NCBI RefSeq assembly: GCF_000745005.1
Contig: NZ_JQNB01000001.1
Span: 3,279,501 to 3,343,500, forward strand
Length of the DNA stretch: 64,000 nucleotides
Direction: 5' to 3'
Origin: Luteibacter sp. 9135
Lineage (GTDB): Bacteria > Pseudomonadota > Gammaproteobacteria > Xanthomonadales > Rhodanobacteraceae
Below the pieces are notes generated by a model. It was not told the origin of the DNA, did not search any database, and saw only the letters and a list, made by a program, of their open reading frames with translations. Made by a program: the position numbers and the translations under genes. Positions 18,846 to 26,992 of the stretch are shown here, in pieces. Every line of letters starts with the position of its first letter. Position 1 is the stretch's first letter.

Positions 18846-20345
18846 ATGAAATTTTCCACCTTGCTGGACCAGGCGCGTCGGTACCCTTCGAACACCTTCT
18901 CCGCACGGCGCGTGGACGGCACCGATAGCCAGGTGCCGGTGCTGACGCTGCTGGACGAGGTTGAGGCACTAGCGGCCAGGCTGTCGCAGGCCGGCGTTCG
19001 GCCCGGCATGCAGATCGGCCTTCAGGCAGCCAATGGCTACGAATACGTGCTATGGGACATCGCCGCCATCAGGCTCGGCGCGCTGATCCATGCCGTGCCG
19101 GAAGAACTTACCCCGGAAAAACTTGCCGCCCTGGCCGAGCGATACGATGTCGCGTTGTGGGTATGCGAAAACGAAAACGCATTACCCGGCCATCCGTATC
19201 GTGCCAGCCTGGCCGACACCTGGACGGACAAGCCATTCAGCGTTGACCCGGCGGCCGGCTCGGTGGAAGACCCGGACCTCTACACCAGGGTCTACTCGTC
19301 GGGAAGCTCCGGCTACCTGAAGGGACTCGACATCAGTCGCCTCGGTACCGAAGCCCTGGTGAGCGATTTCATTGCAGATTTTTCGCTGGACGTCCATGAC
19401 AGCCATCTGATCTTCCTCCCGCTTTCCAATTTCCAGCAGCGCCTGTCCGTCTATGGCTGCCTATGGGCGGGGGCATCGATACGGGTCGTCCGGCACACAT
19501 CGATCTTCCAAGAACTTGGCGCTTTCAAGCCGAGCTTCATCGTTGCGCCCCCGGCGATCTACGAGAACATCTACCACGTGCACGGGCGGGGACCGCAGGC
19601 TGCGGAAAAACTCGGCCAGTTCCTGGGTGGCAACATTCGTTTCATGATCACCGGCATGGCACCCATTCGCCTCGAAGTGCTGCGCGCCTACAATGAACTC
19701 GGTTTCCGGTTACTGGAGGCCTACGGTGTCACCGAGACGGGCATGATCGCCTGGAACACGCCGGCGATTCAGCGCATCGGTTCTGTCGGGCGCCCGATCC
19801 ATCCGGAACATGTTCATTTCAGCGATGAATCGGAAGTGCTGATCCGGCGGCCATTTCCGCTCGCAAAGGGTTACTTCGACAGCACCGGCAGCGACGGCGC
19901 GCAGACCTTTCTCGCCGACGGAAGGATAGCCACCGGCGATGTCGGCAAGCTCGACGACGATGGATTCCTGTACCTGCAGGGACGCAAGAAGGAAATTATC
20001 CTGACAGGCGGTGGCGCGAAGTTCCATCCGGAGGAACTGGAGCGAAAGCTGACCGCCCTGGCGTGGGTGCGCCATGCCATCGTCCTGCAGTCGCAGCGTA
20101 CGCAGGAGGTGGCAGCGGTGCTCGTGACGGACGAGGCCGACGTGCCCGATAGCGATGTGGTCGATGAGGCCATCCGCTCGCTCAATCAGTCGCTGCCGAG
20201 CTACATGCACATTGCGCGCAAGGTGGTCACGCATACGGTTCCCAGCATCGACAACGGCATGCTGACGCGGAACCTCAAGTACGACCGCAAGGGCATATAC
20301 CGGAACTTTCAGGGGGACATCGAGGTGACCAAGGCATGGGCATGA
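18846..20345 (+). CDS. AMP-dependent acyl/aminoacyl ligase (ANL superfamily)
   Basis: Stand-alone adenylating enzyme of 499 aa. It has the P-loop YSSGSSGYLKG, core YGVTETG, the hinge/A8 region GDVGKLDDDGFLYLQGRKK and a C-terminal lysine region (LTRNLKYDR). It looks closer to acyl-CoA/acyl-ACP ligases than to NRPS A domains. It ends inside the next gene, which encodes a free carrier protein, so the likely job is to load an acid or amino acid onto that carrier. It is also the only stand-alone candidate in the window that could load the carrier domains lacking their own A domain. Start ATG 18846 follows the previous stop closely; the frame is open further upstream inside the previous gene, but that part is not credible. 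Confidence 0.87.
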   Translation: MKFSTLLDQARRYPSNTFSARRVDGTDSQVPVLTLLDEVEALAARLSQAGVRPGMQIGLQAANGYEYVLWDIAAIRLGALIHAVPEELTPEKLAALAERYDVALWVCENENALPGHPYRASLADTWTDKPFSVDPAAGSVEDPDLYTRVYSSGSSGYLKGLDISRLGTEALVSDFIADFSLDVHDSHLIFLPLSNFQQRLSVYGCLWAGASIRVVRHTSIFQELGAFKPSFIVAPPAIYENIYHVHGRGPQAAEKLGQFLGGNIRFMITGMAPIRLEVLRAYNELGFRLLEAYGVTETGMIAWNTPAIQRIGSVGRPIHPEHVHFSDESEVLIRRPFPLAKGYFDSTGSDGAQTFLADGRIATGDVGKLDDDGFLYLQGRKKEIILTGGGAKFHPEELERKLTALAWVRHAIVLQSQRTQEVAAVLVTDEADVPDSDVVDEAIRSLNQSLPSYMHIARKVVTHTVPSIDNGMLTRNLKYDRKGIYRNFQGDIEVTKAWA

Positions 20346-20608
20346 TGGTGCAGGAAGGCAACGGCCTGGGAAAGATCGCCGAGCTCATCAGGCTGGCGAT
20401 GGGCGACGAGGTGCCGGTCGAAGCGATCGGCGAACAGACCCGATTCACCGAAGACCTGGGCATGCAATCGATCAACCGGCTCATGCTGTTGAGCCTCCTG
20501 GAGCAGGAGTGCGGCATCAACCTCGAGTCGCACATGGCGCAATTGGTCGAACTGGAAACGGTTGGCGATACCATGCGTCTCCTCGACAAGCTTGCGGCCG
20601 GGCACTGA
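20336..20608 (+). CDS. Free acyl carrier protein
   Basis: 90 aa and mostly helical, with the phosphopantetheine site EDLGMQSINRL (Ser45), close to the DSL motif of acyl carrier proteins but with Gln before the Ser. It overlaps the ligase gene by 10 bp, which indicates translational coupling and a dedicated ligase-carrier pair. The substrate would be tethered here while the neighbouring amidohydrolase, GNAT-diiron protein or KAS-III-like enzyme act on it. No phosphopantetheinyl transferase is seen in the window, so one must be encoded elsewhere. Confidence 0.88.
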   Translation: MGMMVQEGNGLGKIAELIRLAMGDEVPVEAIGEQTRFTEDLGMQSINRLMLLSLLEQECGINLESHMAQLVELETVGDTMRLLDKLAAGH

Positions 20609-20611
20609 CTC

Positions 20612-21604
20612 ATGTCGCGTCCTCCGATGATCGTCGACGGCCATTGCCACCTTGCCTCGTCGCGCTGCATACCGCGTGACTTCTTTGTCGGCGTGGGGCA
20701 GAACATGGCCAGGAAGAAATCCGCGCGAGTTCGGCCCGGAGAGGCCGAGAGCCTGGCCAGGCTGATGGAACTTCAGTACCAGGATCACGATGCGGACAGG
20801 CTGGTACGCAAGATGGACGAGGCCTGCATCGCTCGCACCGTTCTCCTGGCACCGGATTTCACCTACGTTTTCAAATCGCATTACAGCCTGGAAGACATGG
20901 CGGCCCAGCACGCGGCCGTCCGTGCACGACATCCCGGGAGGTTTCACGTTTTCTTTGGCGTGGATCCGCGCTGGGGGCGGTCGGGACACGACATCTTTGA
21001 GCGAAGCGTCGACACCTACGGTTTCGAAGGCCTCAAGGTCTATCCACCGTGCGGGTTCTCCCCGAGCGACGAGCGCATGTTTCCCTTGTATGAAATCTGC
21101 GCTGCGCGGGACTTGCCGGTCCTTCTGCATACCGGGCCCACCACTCCGACGCTCGACTTCCGCTTTGCCGATCCTTACCTCATTGACGCTGCGGCCAAAC
21201 AGTTTCCGGGGGTGAATTTCATCCTTGCACACGGCGGTGTGAACTTCGTGGAGCAGGCGAAGTTGATGTGCAACTACCGCCCCAACGTGTATCTCGATAT
21301 TTCAGGCTTTCCGGCTGCCATGACCGCTACGACCTGGCAGCAGCACCTGGCCGAGCTTTTCGCCCAGGGCATCAATCACAAGATCATCTTCGGAACGGAC
21401 TGGCCCGTCTTCTCGATGAAAGACGACCTCTCCGCCATGGTATCCCACCTGCTGGAAGACGGCGGCCCGATGCATGGGCTACCGGATGCCGTCGTCGCCG
21501 ACATCATGGCCGGCACGATCGACAAGCTTCTGCCCAATCCACCCAAAGCCGAAGGAAGCGCCGGAGCCGCCGCGGCGTTGTCACTCGAAGGAGAAAGCCC
21601 GTGA
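20612..21604 (+). CDS. Amidohydrolase (TIM-barrel, Amidohydro_2 type)
   Basis: 330 aa. The N-terminal metal motif VDGHCH (His-x-His), a barrel strand with Lys (FEGLKVYPP), His in PVLLHTG, His in NFILAHGG and the late Asp in IIFGTDWPVFS match the metal-dependent amidohydrolase/decarboxylase group (PF04909-like). Members hydrolyse amides or lactams or decarboxylate aromatic acids. In this setting it probably tailors a carrier-bound or free building block. It starts 4 bp after the carrier protein gene and overlaps the next gene by 4 bp (GTGA). Confidence 0.82.
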   Translation: MSRPPMIVDGHCHLASSRCIPRDFFVGVGQNMARKKSARVRPGEAESLARLMELQYQDHDADRLVRKMDEACIARTVLLAPDFTYVFKSHYSLEDMAAQHAAVRARHPGRFHVFFGVDPRWGRSGHDIFERSVDTYGFEGLKVYPPCGFSPSDERMFPLYEICAARDLPVLLHTGPTTPTLDFRFADPYLIDAAAKQFPGVNFILAHGGVNFVEQAKLMCNYRPNVYLDISGFPAAMTATTWQQHLAELFAQGINHKIIFGTDWPVFSMKDDLSAMVSHLLEDGGPMHGLPDAVVADIMAGTIDKLLPNPPKAEGSAGAAAALSLEGESP

Positions 21605-22854
21605 GCATTCAGTACTCTTGGCCCACATTGATCGACACGGGCACCGGTGCGGGGATAGTCGCCCTGTACAACGACGCTATCGAGCATACCGACGTGATCG
21701 GTTACCAGAAGCCGCTCGACAAGGCGGAAGGCGAGGCCTTGATCGCCGATCTTCAGGATGCCTTGCAGCGAGGCGGCACGGCATTGATGGTGATAAGCGA
21801 CGGCGACCAGTGTATCGGCATGGTGCTGTTGTCATCGAGCGAGATGCCCAACTGCAGGCATATTGCCACGCTTTCCAAGGGCATTATCCGGTCCGACTAC
21901 CAGAAGCGCGGCATTGTCCGCGACGCGTTCCTGAGCATCAGCGATTACTGCGATGCCAACAACCACACGCTGATCATGCTGGATGTGCGTGAGAACTCCC
22001 GTCCGCACAAGCTATGGCAGAGCCTCGGGTTCACGGAGTATGGCCGCGTGGCGGACTACGCCCGCGTCGATGGTGTGTCGCATCCCGGCGTCTATATGCA
22101 GCAGACGACGGCGGCCCTGCGTGCCCGGTTGACGGCCAACTCATACTCTTCCGCATTCCTCCCGCCGGAGGAATTCAAGCTCAAGCTGAGGCACGAGCTG
22201 GAGTCGCGAATCACCATGACGCACCCCATCGTCAAGAAGATCCTGGACGGCACGCCGCATTGGGACCTGCTGCGCAGCGTGACCCTGCAAGGCTACCAAT
22301 TGACCAAGCACTTCCTGGAGTACATCGAAACCCTCTACCACCACTGCCCGCGCGGTGTGCACAAAAAGCGCCTCCTGCTCAACATGTATGAGGAGGAAAC
22401 CGGCCGATTCTCCAAGACCGACAACCACGTGGTATTGATGGAGAACTTCATCCGTGCCATTGACGTCAAGGATGCCGAACGCGACGCCGCCATGCCGTTG
22501 CCGGCGACTAGGGCGCTTATCGACTACCGAATGGACCTCGTGCGCAACCGGCATACGTTCCATATGGGCGCGGCGGCCGTGATGGTCGCCAGCGAGGGCC
22601 AGAATCTCGAGACGGCTGCCGGCGAGGCGCGCCACGAATTGCTTCCGCGCATCTATAACCTGGCCGAAAGCGACCTTCAGTTCTTCTCGGTGCACCAGAA
22701 GGAAGACGTGGGGCATGTCGCCGAGGGGATCAGCCTCGTCGCCGACATCTGCACCACGCCAACCATGCAGCAGGAGGCGCTTGAGACCGTCCGCAAGACG
22801 TGCGACCTCTTCTATGGCATGTACGAAGGGATGCACCAAGCCTATGCAGCATGA
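21601..22854 (+). CDS. GNAT acetyltransferase fused to heme-oxygenase-like diiron domain
   Basis: 417 aa from GTG 21601. Residues 1-170 look like a GNAT domain (ATLSKGIIRSDYQKRGIVRD at the acetyl-CoA loop; LWQSLGFTEYG near its end). Residues 185-417 form an all-helical domain of the heme-oxygenase-like diiron type (UndA/SznF/BesC superfamily). Candidate metal ligands are Glu264-266 (NMYEEETG), His276 (TDNH), Glu332 (VASEGQ) and the His365-Asp369-His372 set (VHQKEDVGH). Such domains use O2 for N-oxygenation, C-C cleavage or desaturation of amino or fatty acids. A fusion to GNAT is uncommon as far as I know. It overlaps both neighbours (4 and 11 bp), implying a coupled pathway. The precise reaction is unknown. 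Confidence 0.75.
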   Translation: MSIQYSWPTLIDTGTGAGIVALYNDAIEHTDVIGYQKPLDKAEGEALIADLQDALQRGGTALMVISDGDQCIGMVLLSSSEMPNCRHIATLSKGIIRSDYQKRGIVRDAFLSISDYCDANNHTLIMLDVRENSRPHKLWQSLGFTEYGRVADYARVDGVSHPGVYMQQTTAALRARLTANSYSSAFLPPEEFKLKLRHELESRITMTHPIVKKILDGTPHWDLLRSVTLQGYQLTKHFLEYIETLYHHCPRGVHKKRLLLNMYEEETGRFSKTDNHVVLMENFIRAIDVKDAERDAAMPLPATRALIDYRMDLVRNRHTFHMGAAAVMVASEGQNLETAAGEARHELLPRIYNLAESDLQFFSVHQKEDVGHVAEGISLVADICTTPTMQQEALETVRKTCDLFYGMYEGMHQAYAA

Positions 22855-23788
22855 CGAGCATTCCTTGCGCATCGGGTTGGGAGCGATTGCGATTGAGCTG
22901 GGCGATACCCTTCGCGAGGTGGAAGCCATACCCGGGGCACGCGAGAAGTTTGCCTCGCTCAAGCTCCCCATGAGCAGTGCCTTGCTGCGCTATCGACATT
23001 ATCGCGAAAGTACCCTGGCGCCCGACGAGGTGATCGGACGGGTCGTGCGGCGCTGCCTGGAGCGTGCCGGCGTTGCGGCGTCGGACATCGACCTATTCAT
23101 CCTGACCTCGGCCGATGCATCGTTCCTCGCCGATCGCAAGCTCGTTCCGTCCCTGCTGGCCAGCCACGGCCTGCTGCGCGCCGTACCCATGGCGATCGTT
23201 TCGCAGGAGTGCACCGGCCTGTTGTCGGCCATCCACACGGCGGGCAGCCACATTCGCAGCGGTCTGGGGCGACGGGTCCTCGTGGCTTCGTATGACCACG
23301 GCGGGCTGGGCGCCGATCGCATCCAGCCCTTCGGCGTGGTCAGCGATGCAGCTTCGGCGTGCCTTGTGTCGTCGGAGGAGCCGTTGGATTTCGAGGTGCT
23401 CGGTTTCGCGCACTACGGCGACGTGCGTGGCATGCATGGTGAGGACGACTTCGACCAGCGACAGGCGCTGATCAACAAGGTGAACGCGGCGGCGCTTGCC
23501 GACGCCGGCATGTCGCTGGGTGGCATAAGCAAGGTGTTCTCCACCAATTTCTTCTGGCCGCTGGCCACCTACTATGCGACCACGGCGGGCATTTCGGCTG
23601 GCTTGCTGCACGACGAAACGCTGCTCGACGTTGCGCACTGCCTCTCGGCGGACGCCCTGGTGAATCTCGATCACTACCAGCGCAAGCAGGGAGGGCAGGC
23701 CGGGGATCGCTACCTGCTGCAGGCTTTCGCGATGGGCTTGCTGGCGTCCATGGTCTTGGAGCGCAGCGCCCCAAGGCCCAGGACCTGA
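22844..23788 (+). CDS. Ketoacyl-ACP synthase III-like acyltransferase, degenerate triad
   Basis: 314 aa with a thiolase fold. The active-site Cys123 sits in SQECTGLLSAIH. The place where FabH has the catalytic His of PHQAN reads FSTNFFWPL (Thr234-Asn235), and the third region reads AHCLSADALVN rather than GNTS. Loss of the condensing His is typical of KAS-III relatives that transfer an acyl group between carriers or onto a small molecule instead of extending it. It overlaps the GNAT-diiron gene by 11 bp and probably moves the modified group from the free carrier protein to its acceptor. Start ATG 22844 gives the proper N-terminus; the longer upstream frame lies inside the previous gene. Confidence 0.75.
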   Translation: MQHDEHSLRIGLGAIAIELGDTLREVEAIPGAREKFASLKLPMSSALLRYRHYRESTLAPDEVIGRVVRRCLERAGVAASDIDLFILTSADASFLADRKLVPSLLASHGLLRAVPMAIVSQECTGLLSAIHTAGSHIRSGLGRRVLVASYDHGGLGADRIQPFGVVSDAASACLVSSEEPLDFEVLGFAHYGDVRGMHGEDDFDQRQALINKVNAAALADAGMSLGGISKVFSTNFFWPLATYYATTAGISAGLLHDETLLDVAHCLSADALVNLDHYQRKQGGQAGDRYLLQAFAMGLLASMVLERSAPRPRT

Positions 23789-23803
23789 ACCCGGAGAGCC
23801 ACT

Positions 23804-24244
23804 ATGTTCAAACCCAGAACCATTCATGGCCCGCGTGACTGGATGGACGCTGACGGCGGCAAGATCTACACAATTTCGGCAAATGGCGAGGCCGTGGACC
23901 GGTCGCGGTTCGTCGAAAGGCTGGCAAGGGTAAAGTCAGCCCGCGACATCCCCTGGCGCGACACGCCGCACTTCACCATCTTCCACCATGGCGAGTCGTT
24001 TCGGTACCTTATCCTTGCCTGGTGGGGAAACGACAATGAGCTGTTCACTTCCGTGTCGGTACAGACAGGGCAGGGATGGGTAGAGCAACCCGAAAAGTAC
24101 TCGTTCTGCGTCTATGACCTCGAGGTCTTCTGGGTGGAGCGCAATATCTTCGTCGAAACATTTTACTGCCGCACACCCAGCTTGCAGCGCTACCGGGAAA
24201 CGAGGCAGCCCGCGCGCATGGGGGCCCCGGTTGAATCGGACTAG
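23804..24244 (+). CDS. Unknown 146-aa protein of the NRPS tailoring block
   Basis: No family recognised. Soluble, rich in aromatics (FTIFHHGESFRYLILAWWG, CVYDLEVFWVERNIFVETF), with no signal peptide and no obvious catalytic motif. The two His of FHHGE and several Cys could bind metal, but that is conjecture. It starts 15 bp after the KAS-III-like gene, with GGAGAG just upstream of the ATG, so it very likely belongs to the same operon and assists the same building-block pathway. Confidence 0.7.
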   Translation: MFKPRTIHGPRDWMDADGGKIYTISANGEAVDRSRFVERLARVKSARDIPWRDTPHFTIFHHGESFRYLILAWWGNDNELFTSVSVQTGQGWVEQPEKYSFCVYDLEVFWVERNIFVETFYCRTPSLQRYRETRQPARMGAPVESD

Positions 24245-24297
24245 CCGGCTCATGGCGCCGTTCCCATGGCCGGAAGATCAACCCGCGCAACATTCTA

Positions 24298-24319
24298 GCC
24301 ACCCGGTTGAACGGGTGGC
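24298..24319. terminator. Stem-loop between tailoring block and permease genes
   Basis: GCCACCCG / CGGGTGGC form a perfect 8-bp stem with a 6-nt loop (GTTGAA), followed by ATTATT. The outer CTAGCC/GGCTAG could extend it. It lies 54 bp after a stop codon and 37 bp before the next start. The T-tract is weak, so it may attenuate rather than stop transcription. Confidence 0.45.
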
Positions 24320-24355
24320 ATTATTCAGGCTAGTTAGAGGAAAGGGACGCAATAC

Positions 24356-25669
24356 ATGTTCAAGTATTACTTGACGCTGGGCCTGCGCAACCTGCGACGC
24401 AACCCGGTGCTGACTCTGCTGATGGTCATGGCCATTGCCTTTGGTGTGGCGTCCTCCATGACGACATACACGGTGTTTCGCGCCGTTTCGGGCGATCCGA
24501 TTCCCTGGAAGTCGAGCAAGCTCTTCTTTCCGCAGATCGACGTGTGGGGTCCAACCTCAAGGCGCGGCGGCACGGAACCGGCGGACGCCTTCACGTATAC
24601 CGATGTCGTCGCACTGATGCGCGATCATCGTGCGGCGAAGCAATCGGCCATCTACCCCGTGGGCCCAACCCTCTATCCGACCGACGCCAGCAAGAAGGCG
24701 CAGACCATGTCGGGCGAGGCGGTGCATAACGAGTTCTTCCCGATGCTCGACGTGCCGTTCCTGTACGGAAGCGGCTGGTCGAAAAGTGAGGACGACCAGC
24801 GCGCACGCGTCGTCGTTATCAGCAAGTCGCTGAATGAAAGAGTCTTCGGCGGCGTCAACAGCGTCGGGCGGGAGATCCGTCTCGACAACACCAATTACCG
24901 CGTGATCGGCGTCATCGGCGACTGGAACCCGCAACCCAAGTTTTACGTAGCTTCCGTTGGCTATGTATTCGGTTCGGGCGACGATGTGTTCATTCCGTTC
25001 ACCACTGCCATCGACCAGAAGCTGGCAACGTCCGGTGCCTTCGGTTGCAGTGCAAAACTGGCCGAACCGGGCTTTGCCGGCACACTTTCATCCAGCTGCA
25101 TATGGATCAGCTATCTGGTCGAGCTGGATTCGGCCGCGGCCGTGAGCGCCTATCGCGATTACCTCAACGCTTACGCAGGCTCGCAGCAATCGTCGGGCCG
25201 CTTCGGATGGGCGCCCAACAATCGCCTGCGCGACCTTCGCGAGTTCCTGAACTATGAACGGATCGTTTCCTCGGAGACCAAGCTTTCGATCATGGTCGCC
25301 ATCAGCCTGCTGATCGTATGTATGGTAAACACGGTGGGCCTGTTGCTGGCGAAGTTCCTGCGCCGATCCAGCGAAATCGGTGTGCGTCGTGCCCTCGGCG
25401 CGAATCGCTTCCATATTGCCTACCAGTTTGGCATGGAGTCGGCGGCCATCGGCCTCGCCGGCGGGGCACTCGGATTGATCCTCACCTGGATCGGCGTCAG
25501 TTTGATGGATGGCTTGCTTTCGCCGCAGATTGCGAAGCTGGTTCACATCGACATTCCGCTCCTGTTGCAGACCCTGATCCTGGCGATAGTGACCACGGTT
25601 ATCGCCGGCCTCTATCCCACCTGGCGCGCGACGCATCTGCGCCCATCCATGCAGCTGAAGCAAGGTTGA
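24356..25669 (+). CDS. FtsX/MacB-type ABC transporter permease (1)
   Basis: 437 aa. One N-terminal membrane helix (about 18-40), a long periplasmic MacB_PCD-like region (about 45-300), then three membrane helices in an FtsX domain with the typical SSEIGVRRALGANRFHI sequence after the second helix. This topology is that of MacB-like permeases, which drive periplasmic partner proteins. No ATP-binding subunit or MacA-like adaptor is encoded next to it, so it depends on subunits elsewhere. It pairs with the next gene. Being downstream of the NRPS block, it may take part in product export or self-protection. Confidence 0.85.
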   Translation: MFKYYLTLGLRNLRRNPVLTLLMVMAIAFGVASSMTTYTVFRAVSGDPIPWKSSKLFFPQIDVWGPTSRRGGTEPADAFTYTDVVALMRDHRAAKQSAIYPVGPTLYPTDASKKAQTMSGEAVHNEFFPMLDVPFLYGSGWSKSEDDQRARVVVISKSLNERVFGGVNSVGREIRLDNTNYRVIGVIGDWNPQPKFYVASVGYVFGSGDDVFIPFTTAIDQKLATSGAFGCSAKLAEPGFAGTLSSSCIWISYLVELDSAAAVSAYRDYLNAYAGSQQSSGRFGWAPNNRLRDLREFLNYERIVSSETKLSIMVAISLLIVCMVNTVGLLLAKFLRRSSEIGVRRALGANRFHIAYQFGMESAAIGLAGGALGLILTWIGVSLMDGLLSPQIAKLVHIDIPLLLQTLILAIVTTVIAGLYPTWRATHLRPSMQLKQG

Positions 25670-25676
25670 TCGCGCC

Positions 25677-26936
25677 ATGACTGTCCATCCGATTATTTCC
25701 GCGCTTCGTCATCACAAGGCAGGCGCTCTCCTGATCGCCTTGCAGATCGCACTCACCCTGGCCATCGTCTGCAACGCGCTATTCATCATTAGCGCGCGTT
25801 TCGAAGGCATGTCCCGGCCGACCGGCATCGTGGAGAGCAACCTGCTCTTCGTGGCGTCATCGGCGCCGAAATCGGACATGAACACCGATGCAGGGAAGGA
25901 GAGCATTCGTTCGTCGGTCGAAGGCGATCTGACCGCACTGCGTCAGCTACCGGATGTTGTCGACGCCTACGAAACCAATTCATTGCCGCTTACCGGCATG
26001 ACATGGACACTTGGTTCCGGCCTGAATCCGGGCATGAATATCGACACCCTCGTGTCCCTGTACGACGCCGATGAGCACACGGTTTCGACCCTCGGGTTGC
26101 GCCTGATCGCCGGGCGCAATTTCAAAAGCGACGAGATAGGCACCGGCAGCCTTCTCGACATCGTCCAGCCGTCTGCCATCATCGTTACGAAGGCGCTGGC
26201 CGACAAGCACTTCCCGCAAGGCGACGCGCTGGGCAAGCAGGTCTATTTCAGCAACGCGACCAAGCCGAGCACCATCGTCGGGATCGTCGATCGCCTTCAG
26301 AGCGCGGCGGCAAACGGGTCCACCGACAACATGGTGTGGAATTCAGCCCTGATCCCGCAGCGGCTGGTGGCCCCGTCCCGCTACTATGTCATTCGCACCA
26401 AGCCGGGCCGACAAGCCGCTGCCGAAAAGAGCGTGTTGGCGGCCCTGTACCTCCAGGATCCGGAGCGGGTGATCCCGGACGGCGACTCGGGGATCAACGC
26501 CGGAGTTCGCACGTTCGAACAGATCCGAAGCGACGCTTACCGGAGCGATCGCCGCCTATCGCTCTTGATGGGCGCGATGAGCATCATCCTGCTCGCAGTG
26601 ACAGGTGCCGGCGTGGCGGGGCTGTCCAGCTTTTGGGTGGGGCAGCGCCGACGGCAGATCGGTGTGCGCCGGGCACTGGGGGCGACGCGGCAGAACATAC
26701 TGGGTTACTTCCTTATGGAAAACGCACTCATCTGCTGTTCCGGCATCGTGGTCGGCGTGTTTCTCGCCTACGGTTTCAATCAGTGGATGATTTCGCAGTT
26801 CGAGCTTTCCAGACTGCCTTGGCTATATGTCCTGACTGGTGCAGTGACATTGTCGTTGCTGAGCCTGGCGGCCGCTTTCGCGCCGGCCTTGCGCGCCTCG
26901 CAGGTCGCACCGGTCGAAGCCATACGCTCGGCTTAA
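25677..26936 (+). CDS. FtsX/MacB-type ABC transporter permease (2)
   Basis: 419 aa, starting 7 bp after the first permease gene. Same layout: an N-terminal helix (about 15-38), a periplasmic region and three C-terminal helices, with RRRQIGVRRALGATRQNIL in the FtsX domain and a final VAPVEAIRSA tail typical of the family. The pair probably forms a heterodimeric membrane part. The ATPase is missing from the window. Confidence 0.85.
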   Translation: MTVHPIISALRHHKAGALLIALQIALTLAIVCNALFIISARFEGMSRPTGIVESNLLFVASSAPKSDMNTDAGKESIRSSVEGDLTALRQLPDVVDAYETNSLPLTGMTWTLGSGLNPGMNIDTLVSLYDADEHTVSTLGLRLIAGRNFKSDEIGTGSLLDIVQPSAIIVTKALADKHFPQGDALGKQVYFSNATKPSTIVGIVDRLQSAAANGSTDNMVWNSALIPQRLVAPSRYYVIRTKPGRQAAAEKSVLAALYLQDPERVIPDGDSGINAGVRTFEQIRSDAYRSDRRLSLLMGAMSIILLAVTGAGVAGLSSFWVGQRRRQIGVRRALGATRQNILGYFLMENALICCSGIVVGVFLAYGFNQWMISQFELSRLPWLYVLTGAVTLSLLSLAAAFAPALRASQVAPVEAIRSA

Positions 26937-26992
26937 CGAGAAACAAGGCTGGCGAATGACGCTGGCCGCCACCACATTGTCAGGGGAACGGC

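Noticed and set aside
24356..26936. Permease pair called as a complete MacAB exporter
   Set aside because: No ATP-binding or MacA-like gene is present in the window, so only permease subunits can be claimed.
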